The notes beneath the pieces are model-generated. The model was not told the origin of the DNA. It worked only from the letters and a program-made list of their open reading frames with translations, and did no database searches. Below are positions 32,689 through 43,499 of a DNA stretch of 64,000 nucleotides, piece by piece. Positions within the stretch are counted from its first letter, which is position 1. The number at the start of each line of letters is the position of its first letter. Source of the DNA: Tuctoria greenei (Eukaryota; Streptophyta; Magnoliopsida; Poales; Poaceae); assembly GCA_036927565.1 (NCBI GenBank), contig JAYESD010000010.1, forward strand, positions 36,883,298 to 36,947,297, given 5' to 3'. A program made the translations under genes and the position numbers.

Positions 32689-33528
32689 TGTCGGTACCCT
32701 AGAAACCGTACACCCCTTGATGTTACAAAGATCTCAAAGGAAAGTCATATACTTGACTTGAAGACCCTTGGAGGCCCACATGTCAGACATAACCGGACCC
32801 GCTTCTCCAACATGGTTAATCCTAGGGTCGCCACGTGTACTACCAAACCGGAGCTACCGCCCACAAGGGGGAAGCTCCGGGCCATGTACCGAAATGGCAC
32901 CTCCAGACTTAACCCCAGACCGAGAGAAGCTCCAGACCTGACACGTGTCAGGTAGCTCCGGAGCTCCCTGTTTCCCACAAGTATGCTCCGGAGCTGCCAC
33001 GTGTCCAATCGTCGAATCTTCAACACTTAACCTCCGGAAGACCCCCGCAACGGCTGCGGATCTTCAAAGGGGAATCAAGGACTTCAAGACCCGATTAAGT
33101 GTCATTAATACCATATTAATGACACTTAAACAGACGATCTTAACACCAGTAACGGTGCTGTCAAAGCCCGTTACAGGGTCATTAAGGGCAATTAAACGTG
33201 TATCAATACTAGTAACCACCGGGGCCACATGTCGGGCCAGGCTAATTTGTAACGGCCTGCCCTTGTACTATAAAAGGACAAGCCGACGACACGTTCAGGG
33301 GCTAGACACACGCCATTGACGCTCAACACAGGCTCATACAGCTAATACAACACCAACACACCCGTGGATTAAGGTATTACGCTCAGGCGGCCCGAACCAC
33401 GTAAACTCTTGTGTCTCTTGAGTCATTTCCTACTCACCTTCTTGAATCTCCGCGCGCCCATACCGAACATCAAACTCCCCTATCACTTTAGCAGTGTAGG
33501 GAGATCTGCCGGTTCCAAACCACCGACA
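32689..33528 (+). repeat. gypsy-2 3' LTR
   Basis: 840 bp, the same length as the 5' LTR, ending ACCACCGACA. A TATA box TATAAAA lies at 33269-33275. It is followed by the TSD copy GAGTT (33529-33533). Confidence 0.96.
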
Positions 33529-33533
33529 GAGTT

Positions 33534-34138
33534 GATGGATAAAAGCAACAAAGAATCAACATATGTACTAATTTCTTCGTTGATGCCTCGTCACACAACA
33601 CCTCCGGGCAATTCGGGTTTGGACCTTTGTGCCCCTTAAGATAAACCTCAAAAAACATAGGAGGCGTACCAGTTTCAGCTGTATGCAATACCAAAATCAA
33701 TAATTTAATCAATGCAATTAATTGAAGCAATCTAAGTATGAATATAAGAATTCATACCATCCTTTGTTCCATCCGAACATACCATCCGGCCCGAAGAAAT
33801 GGTTTCCTTGCTTGCTCTTCTGGTTTCTTTGGTGTCTATCAGAAATATTTTTGAACTCAGCTGAACCCCAATACCTGCATAACCATTCCCAAGCCTCCAT
33901 ATTCGCACAAATCCAGTCCACATGACTTTGCAAGTACTCCTCCCTAGTGAGGTGAATTTTGGCTGCTTCTTTGTATGTCATAGGCTAGAACATCACTGTC
34001 TTGTAGTAGACGGTCACAACCTTGATCCGTGCCTTAGACAAGGAGTCCTTGACACGTCTCTTTGCTGCATTATGAAAAACTGAACAAGCATATGCTTGAC
34101 TCACACCCTCCTCCAAACGAAACCTACCCTGCATACAA
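33534..34138 (-). pseudogene. CACTA-2 TNPA-like gene, 5' exons (upstream of gypsy-2)
   Basis: This is read leftward. RFRLEEGVSQAYACSVFHNA and RRVKDSLSKARIKVV open the plant transposase (Ptta/En/Spm) domain. An exon (33981-33718 region) follows with YLQSHVDWICANMEAWEWLC and YWGSAEFKNISDRHQRNQKS. Then comes EVYLKGHKGPNPNCPEVLCD, which ends near 33590 with KKL at a possible donor GTACATATG. The gene resumes at 20486 after gypsy-2 with KKNHGPDPNYL. One in-frame stop lies at about 33985. Confidence 0.68.
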
Positions 34139-36732
34139 GTAACAATTAATGTCAAATAACAATAGGATGTAATGTAATGGAAACAATCAAAACATGGTAA
34201 CACCTCCTCCATGTTGTCAAACATTTCAAAATATGGTAACACCTCCTCCATGTTGAAAAATATGTAAAGCATGGTGTAGTTCCTCTCTTGTGCTGAAATA
34301 TAATGAGAATTAGCAGCCCCAACACCTTTACCCTTCCATTGAAAAATCTTAAGCTCACTTGTAGATTTCTTTTCTACATTATGATATCGTGTGACACTTT
34401 CATTCACGTTGTGGGCACGTGAAAAATATTTGCTAGAGAAGTTAGTAATCTCTTTAGCTGCAAATGCTTCTGCAATATAACCCTCAACTCTTGCTTTGTT
34501 GCGCACTGTAGCTCTAAGTTTCTTCAATGCTCTTTCTTGGCTATGCATCCACCTGAATTGTGCAGGACCTGCTACCAATGCTTCATAAGGTAAATGCACC
34601 AGCAGATGTTGCATAACATTCATAAATCCAGGCTGGAACAATTTTTCCATCTTACATACAAGCACAACAATTTCTTTCTCCCACCATCGCATCATCTTTT
34701 TCGACACTTCCTTAGCACAAATATGTCTATAAAAGTAGCTAAGTTCAGCAAACATCTTCCACAAATCAGGTTTGAAGTAGCCACGAAACATTACTGGAAT
34801 AAGTCTCTCCATCATAATGTGATAATCATAGCTCTTCAACCCATTCAGTTTACCAGTGTTGAGATTAACACATCATTTTATGTTTGCTACATAGCGGTCT
34901 GGAAACTTTAGCGTTTTCAACCAACTAAGTATTTGCTTTCTTTCTTCTGGTCGAACACAGTATGGAGCTCGTGGCCTACTTTCATTTCCACTTGTATTTG
35001 TTATAACCTCAAGCCCAGGACGATCGCAAATATCAGCTAAGTCTTTCCTCGCACTCAAATTATCTTTAGTTTGACCGGTAAAATCAAAACACATGCTTAT
35101 GGTGCTTTCAACGACATTATGCTCCTGGTGCATCAAATCTATGTTGTGCGGTAAAAGCAACGCTTTTGCATAGGGTAGCTCCCAAATAAAAGAAATATGA
35201 GTCCAGTTGTGTTCTGTAACATACCCTTCAAAACCACCTTCAGCGGACTCTTTTAACTTTGCATGCCATGCCATTTTTTGCTCACTTGTCCATCGACGAG
35301 GGGGTCCTTTGGTAACACTTTTGCCGTTTCGAAATGATCGTGTATCACTCCTGTAAGGGTGATTTGAAGGAAGGAATTGTCGATGGCAATCAAAGAAGCT
35401 AACTTTTCTTCCATACTTCAACCTGAAGGCATTGGTATCAGCCATACATATAGGGCAACACAATTTTCCATGGACACACCAAACAGCCCAAATGTCGTAT
35501 GCCAAAAAATCATGTATAGACCATATATATGCGGCACATAAAGTAAATTCACATTTCATATGACTGTCATATGCCTTTACACCTTGACATAACTCTTTCA
35601 ACTCCTCAATCAATGGTTGCATAAACACATTAATTTTTGTCCTAGGATGTTTAGGACCAGGAATGATGGCCTCGAGGAATATGTATCCTTCTTTCATGCA
35701 CATGTTGGGAGGGAGATTGTAAGGCATGATGAAAACAGGCCAACAAGAGTATGGACTGTTACTTGTGCTGAAAGGAGTGAAACCATCTGTTGACAATCCA
35801 AGACACACATTTCTTTGATATTTACCAAACTCCGGATCGAAACGGTCTAGAGCTTGCCATGCCGCGCCATCCGAAGGATGTACCATAATATCTTTGTCAT
35901 CGCTCTCACGTAACCCTTCTGAATGCCACCTCATCTGCTTCGCAGTTTCTTCAGAAAGGAACAACCGTTTAAGCCTGGACGTGATAGGCATGTACCGAAG
36001 CTGTTTAACCGGTACCTTTGTACTTATTTCCTCCCCATCATCATTCAAAACCTTCACATGTCTCGATGCATTGCAATGCATACATTGAGTACCGTTCTGG
36101 TGTTCCTTCCAAAACAACATGCAATTATATTTGCAAGCATCAATTTTCTTATAACTCATGCCCAGACCTTCCAAAATCTTTTTTGAATGATATATTTCTT
36201 CCGACATCTTATGTTTTGCCGGAAGGAGATCATTGATCAACTTCAGGATACCATTGTAGCAATTGTTTGCCAAATTGAACTTAGACTTCAACCCCATAAG
36301 TCATGTGACCGCCTGCAGAACGGTCACACTAGCGCCCTCATATACTTTTTCATTCGCGGCAGCATGAAGTCTGTGAAACTTCTTCACCTCCTCTGGCAGT
36401 GACTGCTCTTCGTACTCTCGACCAACATCCGCCATCATCTCATCCATCTGATCTTCATTCTCGTTTCCGTCTGACTCACTAGCATGATCCATCTCTCCAT
36501 GCTCACGCCACACTAGATAGTCTGGCATAAATCCGTGCTTACAAAGGTGCAACATCATTTCAGACCTCTCAAAACGTCGACGATTCTGGCACCTGCTACA
36601 CGGACATTTCACACAACGAGCACCATTGGGAAATGCTTGGTTCATGAACACATTTGCGATTTGTACCCATTCCAAAGTGTACACACCATCTGAACTCCAT
36701 CCATCATACATCACCTTACGGTCGTCACCCAT
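34139..36732 (-). pseudogene. CACTA-2 TNP2-like transposase
   Basis: TNP2/TnpD-type proteins cut and join CACTA ends. One frame runs from ATG 36732 leftward. First comes a transposase-associated zinc domain with CxxC-type spacing (CVKCPCSRCQNRRRFER...LCKHGFMPDYLVW). Then comes the TNP2 core (Transposase_21): STDGFTPFSTSNSPYSCWPV, CCPICMADT, WELPYAKALLLPHNIDLMHQ. Then a DUF4218-like part (FRWMHSQERALKKLRATVRN). Two stops interrupt it: TGA after LQAVT (about 36300) and TGA after VANIK (about 34875). The C-terminal DUF4216-like part looks truncated, and a 38-bp local duplication repeats NMEEVLPYF/NMEEVLPCF near 34200-34262. Confidence 0.88.
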
Positions 36733-36856
36733 TTTTCAACTTATACCTTCAAAGCAGAAAAATCATTATAATTAGTTTATTTTCATATTATGTGACGGTT
36801 ACTACAACTAGTCAGATAGGTCCTAAACCCACTAAAGAGTGGTCGAGTGGGGCGTG

Positions 36857-36985
36857 CTTATGACGACATGCGTGGTCTAGATCCAGACAAATTTCGGCAG
36901 CATAACCCTGCTGTTCTCCACTGCACGCTCGAAAATGGTGCAGCAGAGAACATCAGGGTTATACCGTCAAAATCTCGTCTCGTGT
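36857..36985. repeat. Fold-back sequence: ~45-bp inverted repeat, 11-bp loop
   Basis: ATAACCCTGCTGTTCTCC at 36902 is the inverse of GAGAACATCAGGGTTAT ending at 36962. The inner 25-bp arms have three mismatches around the loop GCTCGAAAATG. Weaker pairing continues outward (CCAGACAAATTTCGGC with GACGGT...AAAATCTCGTCTCG). It lies upstream of the transposase gene of CACTA-2. It may be a remnant of a fold-back element. A poly(C) run (about 17 C) is at 37004-37020. Confidence 0.6.
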
Positions 36986-37129
36986 CTCGTCACAAGCCAC
37001 CCCCCGCCCCCCCCCCCCCCCGATCCACTCCCAGGCTGTCCAAAAAGGGACAATTCCGAACCTTCACGTCTCACATGCCAATAGCATGTGATACGTGCCG
37101 ATTCAAAATGGGTAATCAAATTCTATAGG

Positions 37130-37740
37130 TTACGTTCCTCATTTTCATTTTTCAATAATTTTCGAGAGAGGAAAGAACAAGAAAAAGGAGGAAAGTTGGT
37201 CAGATTTGAAAGTTCTATGTCCGGATCCACCATTCAGGCGCGGTTAATTACTCGTCCTCATTATCGCCACACGCATCTGTGCTCGTCTTAACGCATACTT
37301 CACAACTAGAATCATCTTTCACTACAATCCTCTAAAGCTACCATAATTATAAAAATATTTACTATATTACAAACACATAAGTAGTCATCATATTGCAAAT
37401 GCTAAAAAGAAGCAATCACATGCATGATACGAACTTTTAATCACGTTCAAATCATATAGCATAATGAATATGAACGACATTCTTGAATTAGCAACTATAT
37501 AATATGAATCGCATTCACGAGTTAACACTAATCACATATATAATATGCTCACATATTTAGAAACTATTAATCATGCTCACATATATAAGTTAAACATGTA
37601 AATTTGCATATAATTTGAGAATTAACTATTAATTAATCTCACGTATCCACATTAGCTATGAAATAAGCTCACACATAGAACATCACATATACAAACTCAT
37701 GCACCAAACAAAGATCACACATAAAGTTCAAATATATGAC
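37130..37740. other. AT-rich non-coding stretch of CACTA-2
   Basis: No gene is seen. There are short repeats of 'tcacatatataatatg' and 'aatcatgctcacatat' near 37490-37640. Confidence 0.5.
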
Positions 37741-37744
37741 TTCA

Positions 37745-38200
37745 TTTTACCTTATGCGCCGAGGAGGAGCGAACGGGGCGCCGAGGAGGGATGGACAAGG
37801 AATGCGGAGGGGGCCGGACGGGGGGCGCCGGAGGGGGGCCGGACCAGAGGGCTCCGGGGGCCGGACCAGGGAGTGCCGGAGGGGGCCAGACCAGGTGGCT
37901 CCGGGGGCCGGACCAGGGCGCGCCGGAGGGGGGGCGGACCAGGGGGCACCGGGGGCAGGACCAAGGTCACAGTAGGGGGGCCGGGCCAGGGGGCAGGAGC
38001 GCTGGCGAGCGGGGGCGTGGGCGGGGGCAGGGGCACGGGCACAGGTGAGGGGCGGGGGCGCGGGTGAGGGGCGCCAGAGACGGGCGGGAGCGCGGGCGAG
38101 GGCGAGGCGCGCCGACGACGGGGCGGCGGGCGGGGGCATCGGTGAGGCGGCGGGCTGGCGGTGGCGGCGGACGGGGCGCGGGTGAGAAGTGTCGGGACTA
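37745..38200. repeat. GC-rich minisatellite at the 5' end of CACTA-2
   Basis: About 450 bp of extremely G-rich plus-strand sequence built from variants of GGGGGCCGGACCAGGGxGC with a period near 30 bp (37815-37985), then GGGCGGGGGC-type runs. It lies between the 5' subterminal repeats and the transposase gene. Many G-runs make it a potential G-quadruplex or CpG-island-like promoter region. Open frames here in several phases are compositional artefacts. Confidence 0.75.
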
Positions 38201-38264
38201 AATTGCAAGCGCGTGAGAATAGAAGAGCCGCCGAAGGGTTTAGGCCTCCAGTCGAGCCCTCTCA

Positions 38265-38607
38265 AGAGCGTCGGTTTGGCCCTGGCCAACGCTCTTAGAG
38301 CCTGAGCGAGCCAGGCCCACTTAAGGGTGTCGGTTTGGTCCTGGCCGACACTCTTAGAGGCTGAGCCAGCCAGGTCCGCTTTTAGTCTCGAGTGGGGCCT
38401 GATTAAGAGCGTCGGTTAGGCCGACACATTTAATATATGTGTCGGTTCGGCCGACTCATTTAATATGTGTGTCAGTTTCTTCAAAGAAATCGACACCTCT
38501 AACTTATGGGTGTCGGTTATCTTAAACCGACACCCTTAGACGCGTTAAATGCGTCAGGACCGACACATCTATTAAAACCGACACTCTATTCATCATTTCC
38601 TGTAGTG
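38265..38607. repeat. CACTA-2 5' TIR and subterminal repeats
   Basis: Repeats of GAGCGTCGGTTTGGCC(C/T)TGGCC and GTGTCGGTT...AACCGACAC run to the terminus, which reads CACTACAGGAAATGATGAAT on the minus strand from 38607. Confidence 0.88.
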
Positions 38608-38665
38608 CAACCCGGAGCTGTACAACGGCATGGTGCTGCCTGAGTGCAGCATGCCGCAGTACTGA
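38608..38665 (+). pseudogene. XTH C-terminal end, right of the CACTA-2 insertion
   Basis: After the TSD copy CAA, the frame from 18274 continues as PELYNGMVLPECSMPQY and stops at TGA 38663-38665. The PECxxPQ-like end fits the XTH C-terminus (PPEC). An (AT)n microsatellite follows at 38711-38760 in what would be 3' flank. Confidence 0.72.
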
Positions 38666-38875
38666 TTCTCAATCTAAGAGATCGATGAACCCATATAATT
38701 TAATGTGCAATATATATATATATATATATTATATGTATGTATATATATATAAATATTATATGCCCAAATCATTTTTTTGAAAGTTCGAGGTGCATTATTA
38801 GGTGCATTGAATCTGCCTTTGTTGGGTCATTATTCTTTTATGTGTTGTGTTGTTGGTGTGTGTATCACTAGCTGA

Positions 38876-39300
38876 CAATGCTACAATAAGCCTCATCTCA
38901 GGCGGCTCCAAAGGTATTATCACACGCGGTTTCCAAAATTGCCTGAAACGAAGAGCCTGTGATAATCTGCAAGTTCACAGACGGAGAAGTGAAATCGGCT
39001 ATGATAATGGTATTATCACAGACAGTTCTTTACTTAGCCGCTTGTGAAGACACATTATCACAGGCGGGTCGTGCAACATATATAACCGCCTGCGATAATG
39101 TTGTTATCACAGGAGGATCTTAACCTATGAAAAGCCGCCTCTGAAGAAGTTTATTGCAGCCGGTTTGTACCATAACAATAACCGTCTGTGATAATTCGGT
39201 TATCACAGATGGTCCTTTACCTATATCTAGCTGCCTGTGATAATGATATTTCACAGGCAGGTCTAGTCGTAGGTAGATAACCGTCTGTGATAAGGTATGT
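38876..39300. repeat. CACTA-3 left TIR and subterminal repeats
   Basis: About ten copies in both orientations of a motif such as TTATCACAGGCGG and CCGCCTGTGATAAT, starting directly after the degenerate TIR. Confidence 0.82.
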
Positions 39301-39489
39301 CTTATACAATACTACCTGCTGTTATTTCTAATTTCCAGGTCAATTCAATATAATCACAAAAGTCAACAATATAATCACAAAAGTAAACAATATAATCACA
39401 GAAGTCATCTCACATAAGTCTATTTCACTAAAACAATATACATATGTAAAAGTTACACATACAAGTCATCTCATAGTTTACAAGTTTCA

Positions 39490-40980
39490 CTAAAAACTGT
39501 TTATATTGTCATAGTCACAAAGTTCTGGCACATCAGCTATTGCACCATTCTCATCAAAGAACTCCCCTTTTTTGTGCAAAATTTCGCGACACATGAAAAG
39601 ACACAGTTCACCAGCAATCTTGTCGGCTCCTCCACCAAAAATACTTCTACAAACCGTCCATTCTTCGTTCACATTCTTCGTGTGCTGCAATGAAACACAT
39701 AACAAGGTTTAGAATGTGTTGGGTTGAACAATCTCAAAGTATAGATCAAAATTAGAGTATACATGAATTTATTTAGCATTTTTGGAGCAGTTGTACGATG
39801 ACCAATTGAATTTTGAAGTTGGAACCAAAATCTGAAAATAATGTTTCTAGTAATATTGAACAGTAGAGAATATAAGTATTAAAATACTCCAGTTAGAATG
39901 AAAATGAAACTCAAAAGTAAGATAATAAGATATCGACATTAAGGATAACTTACATCCTCACGATTCACTCTATATTTCCTGGCGGTCTGAAGATGCTCGC
40001 ATACATAATACCCGCATAAGACACTCCAAGCAGGCTGCTTCGGGAAAGGATAATATGTGTTAATATTCAATGCACTCTTATTATGAGGTCTCTGACTGCC
40101 AAGCTGTTCCGCGTAAAACTACCAAGCGCTGTAATACAAGAAATGTCATATAAAACTTGTCAACACATTCTAAATGTGTGTAAATTAAAAGTATTGAATA
40201 AACGTACAATTTCAAAATGAAAAGGAAATCTTTGTAACGATATGGTGGGTAATCGGCTGAGTCCAAAACTGTTGTCAAACCTTGTGTTGGCTTGATGAAG
40301 ATCATTATGTAGTGTTTACTACACACGTACAAACACACATGTTAACAATTAGCAATAATTGCTATTTCAATGTCATTTGTCGAACTTACTCGAAGTGGTA
40401 GGAGCCTTTACGAGGCCCTTGCCGTCTCTGACAAAGGTAAACATTGCATGTCCTATGTAAGCTGCAACTTCTGTCCTTCTATCCTTCTTAAGTTTTGCGA
40501 TTGATTTTCCAAATTCTTTTTTTTTCATGTTCTTGTATTGTACAGAGTCTCGATCCGTCTTAACGTCAAAAGTGTCTTTGCAATCCGTTTAGGGTTAGGG
40601 ATACCTATCTTGCGTTTCATCCTTTCATTATCCACATATTGCATCCTATTGAAGAAGTCCAGAATTGTTATAATCTCATAAAATGTGTAGGCGTGTAGTA
40701 AGAAAAGCAAATGCAAAATATTAGAGGCACTTACAAGCACCAGATGAGTAGCAGGTTGATTTCGAGCATGCCCTGATGGAAAAGGGTATGCAACTCTTCA
40801 AATAAAATGACTCGTTTATCTGCTCCAGTGCTCCAGAATGCATCTTTTCGAGCACGAGATGTGACGCAAGAAAGTTCATATTTTGTGTTGGCAGTGATGT
40901 ACCACTCGTGCATTCTTTTGAGCAAGATAGATTGTTTGCTAAGTTGTACGGATGTCATAAGAGGCTTCCCATTCTAAAAT
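39490..40980 (-). pseudogene. CACTA-3 Ulp1-like (C48) peptidase portion
   Basis: Exons are read leftward. One is EWYITANTKYELSCVTSRAR with LFEELHTLFHQGMLEINLL (40958-40731). The His/Asp box is KHYIMIFIKPTQGLTTVLDS (40330-40270). The catalytic Cys box is QPAWSVLCGYYVCEHLQTAR (about 40035-39975). The last exon ends GELCLFMCREILHKKGEFFD and a TAG/TGA near 39490. The order H...D...C and spacing fit the Ulp1 C48 fold of plant CACTA proteins. Introns of 100-250 bp with GT/AG ends separate the exons. Several stops suggest decay, but all three catalytic boxes survive. Confidence 0.72.
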
Positions 40981-41132
40981 TCAGGCGGAACATCCTCAAG
41001 CTTGTATATTGAAACTTCTGGTTTAACTAAAGCCGTCCGCCGATTATACATGACACTATCTTCTTCCCACTCCTCGATATCTTGTAATGCTGGCTCAAGA
41101 GAAGAATGATATGCACTTGATTTTCTAATATT

Positions 41133-43220
41133 TTACTTCATATTTTCCAAATACTTTGACACTTTTGATGAAGATTTCTTAATTTTGTATGAGCTAACAT
41201 TGATAGGCACTGATGATCGAGGAGTAGTCGTCGGAAATTGGACACTGGCTCGTTGTTGAACATGTTGTGCAACTGATTGTTCTTTACTCCCAACAGCTAG
41301 CTCTAGTACTACTTCAAGCTGTTGCTCAACTGGTTGCTCTTTACTAGCAACAGCTTGCTCTAGTACTGCTTGAAGCCGTTGTCCAATTTGTTGCTCTTGG
41401 TTATCTTTACTAGCAAGGTTACTATTATCCTTGCTGAGACATAGCAAGAGTGGATCCTCTTGGATTGGGAGTGGATCTTCCTGGAATTTTGCCTTCGAAG
41501 ACGGGGTTGTAGTATTCTGAGATGCGACGGGGCTAGAAATCAGCTCATCATCCAACACGATATCACGTCGGTGCCAAAGTATTAGTTGGTTGACAGCCTG
41601 TCCCAGAGTTGCGATCCCCTAGTGTGTGATGTGGTCTATTTTATAATCTTCATAATCATTATCAATGATCTGATGAACTTGCACCACTACATAATACAAC
41701 AGAAATGGATTGCCATTGAAGTCACGATTAGGCTTTGCAATAGCAGTGGCAACCTGTTTCGTTTTGTTCCCTGCTCTGCCGATCGAGACAAGAAGATAAC
41801 AAGATCTATCCTTAGCAATATCATTGATAGCGAACTTATGGGTTGACCCTGAGCCTGGCACAGAACCTACGCTGCTAGGGTAGGCAGTTGGAGATACCAA
41901 ATGCTCCTTTAGCACGAGAACCATCGCTGTACTTGGTGCCACTAATTGTCCCAATTGTGTAAGTTGTTCCATTATTTCTTGCACAATTTCCTTGACCTTT
42001 TGAGCAATCGTTTCATTAAGGTTTTTCTTGATCTTCTCACATCCTCTATATGTCTCTTTATCTTTTGGGAAACCATCTAGCCAAGACATTTGAGAAGCAA
42101 TTGCTCGAACCCGTCCACTGTGTTCAGGGTTTCCTAGGATAGCGGTAAGTTGATCATTCTCCCTCTTCGACTTGAAGAGACCCTTCTGTTGCTTTTCAAT
42201 TACTTCTTTTATTTTATGCTCTACTTCATTCACAGAGTCGAGCTTTTCAAGTTTGCCCTCGCTGGTCAAACCTGACTGAGCAAAGACCCACCATTGAGTT
42301 CTCTCATTGCAGATTTCGAACGGGTGAGGATTGCCCTTATTGGTAATTTCATCTAATATCTTATTCCATTCCGGAATTTGGGGGCATATCCGGCAGATCC
42401 CAAGCGATGATGTTATTTGTTCTTTTTGGTAAGCTCTGATCTAGTTGAACTTATGGCATTAGCATCAGATGTGGTCTTTTGACGAACAAACTCTTGCCAC
42501 TTAGCTTGTGTGATTTTTCCAATCTTCCTCAGGCTAGGGACCTTATCGTCCTTAACATACGCATTCATTTCACTCTTCCATCCACGAAACTTCTTGTCGC
42601 AAGAGACCAACGTTGCTTTCTTTACAACTTCTTTCGTGCCTTTTGGAAACTTGAATTGTTTCTTTATCCTTTCCCATAACTCATTCTTGGTCTCCTCAGG
42701 TAATTTTCTCCAATTCTCGATTGTGATCGGCACGAGCTCTCTAACAAGAAAACTACATGCATTTCAGTACTTGTTAACTGAATCCACTTGGTTCTTGGGG
42801 AAGCCCACCTAGACCGACCCTTCTTATGTACATGATGCGGTCCAATGGACCCTTATTGGGACATCATTGTCCTCGTTTCTGCTTGAGTGAACCTGAGGAT
42901 TCATCCATTGGAGATCCTTCTGCGGTTTTAGGAGCCGAAGTCACCTCGTTGTCTTTGCTATTAATCTAGGTAGAAAGAATTATAAGATTTTGTATACTTG
43001 ACATCCAACATTAACTTGAACTGCTGAAGTTAAGATTCGTGATCCAGACCATGTTTGCAGGATCATATTTTGGGTCGAGATCCTCTGAAGTCTTTTTAAT
43101 TTTTATATTCAGAAAAGGATCTGATGGACTGTGAAAGGAGCCTGAACTGCTGGAGTCACTAAACTTCATATTTCCTTCTTTATTGTTACTACCATCAAAA
43201 GTCTTCTTAGGGCTTTCCAT
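41133..43220 (-). pseudogene. CACTA-3 TNPA-like gene (5' part of the minus-strand gene)
   Basis: Read leftward. A Ser-rich first exon (MESPKKTFDGSNNKEGN) is followed by an exon with a linker resembling GxxRRVGLGGLPKNQVDSVN near 42800. Then come IENWRKLPEETKNELWERIK and FRGWKSEMNAYVKDDKVPSL (42733-42413). Then the motif LGNPEHSGRVRAIASQMSWL near 42110, typical of plant TNPA-like transposase proteins. Coiled-coil and Gln/Glu-rich repeats follow (QRLQAVLEQAVASKEQPVEQ, repeated twice). It appears joined by splicing to the Ulp1 part at 40980-39490. It would bind the subterminal AGGCGG repeats. Some exons contain stops. Confidence 0.68.
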
Positions 43221-43326
43221 GCTAGAACTAATAAGACAAAAAATATAATGAATGGCATATTGACTCTACATGAAGTGTTGCATGAAGAAAAAGATGGAAG
43301 CATTCTAGGATTTTATAAGGCATTCT

Positions 43327-43416
43327 AGGGTTTAAGGCGACTGACCAAGGTGATTGACCAAGTTCCATTATAGGGTTTAAGGCAACTGACCAAGGTGATT
43401 GACCAAGTTCCATACC
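43327..43416. repeat. 45-bp tandem duplication
   Basis: AGGGTTTAAGGCGACTGACC begins at 43327 and recurs with one G/A change at 43372. Each copy runs to AAGTTCCAT. Related, more diverged pieces occur at 44312-44410. Confidence 0.8.
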
Positions 43417-43499
43417 TTTATATTCAACCCACCTTTCCTCTTATTTTTAAAAATATTTTCCCATTTTACTAGATGATATTTCTTTTTTCATCTTATCTC

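Larger units (their letters stand above)
20491..33528 (+). mobile_element. gypsy-2: complete Tat-lineage LTR retrotransposon (13,038 bp), TSD GAGTT
   Basis: Two 840-bp LTRs (20491-21330 and 32689-33528) flank gag-PR-RT-RH-RH-INT on the plus strand and a spliced accessory gene on the minus strand. GAGTT immediately precedes (20486-20490) and follows (33529-33533) the element, a clean 5-bp target-site duplication. It sits in an intron of the CACTA-2 TNPA-like gene. By eye I count about 31 mismatches between the LTRs (roughly 3.7%). With the commonly used grass LTR rate of 1.3e-8 per site per year, that suggests about 1.4 million years. gag has two nonsense codons, pol one, and integrase one frameshift. 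Confidence 0.97.
18275..38607 (-). mobile_element. CACTA-2: En/Spm-type transposon with nested gypsy-2
   Basis: Both ends carry CACTACAGGAA (plus strand at 18275; minus strand at 38607), flanked by a 3-bp target-site duplication CAA (18272-18274 and 38608-38610). Removing the element and one CAA restores the XTH reading across the site (NYCANPELYNG). Subterminal repeats containing CCGACAC/GTGTCGG occur at both ends. Without the 13,043 bp of gypsy-2 plus its extra TSD, the element is about 7.3 kb. Its genes lie on the minus strand, so its 5' end is at 38607. It encodes a TNP2-like transposase and a TNPA-like protein, both now with stops. Confidence 0.93.

Noticed and set aside
37699..38289. 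Gly/Arg- and Pro/Ala-rich open frames in several phases
   Set aside because: They are produced by a GC-rich minisatellite. Overlapping open frames on both strands indicate composition, not coding.
38866..38880. CACTAGCTGACAATG as the left terminus of CACTA-3
   Set aside because: Alignment with the right TIR fits better 10 bp further in (CAATGCTACAATAAG versus CACTACTACAAAAAG). The boundary stays uncertain, since neither choice gives a clean 3-bp TSD.
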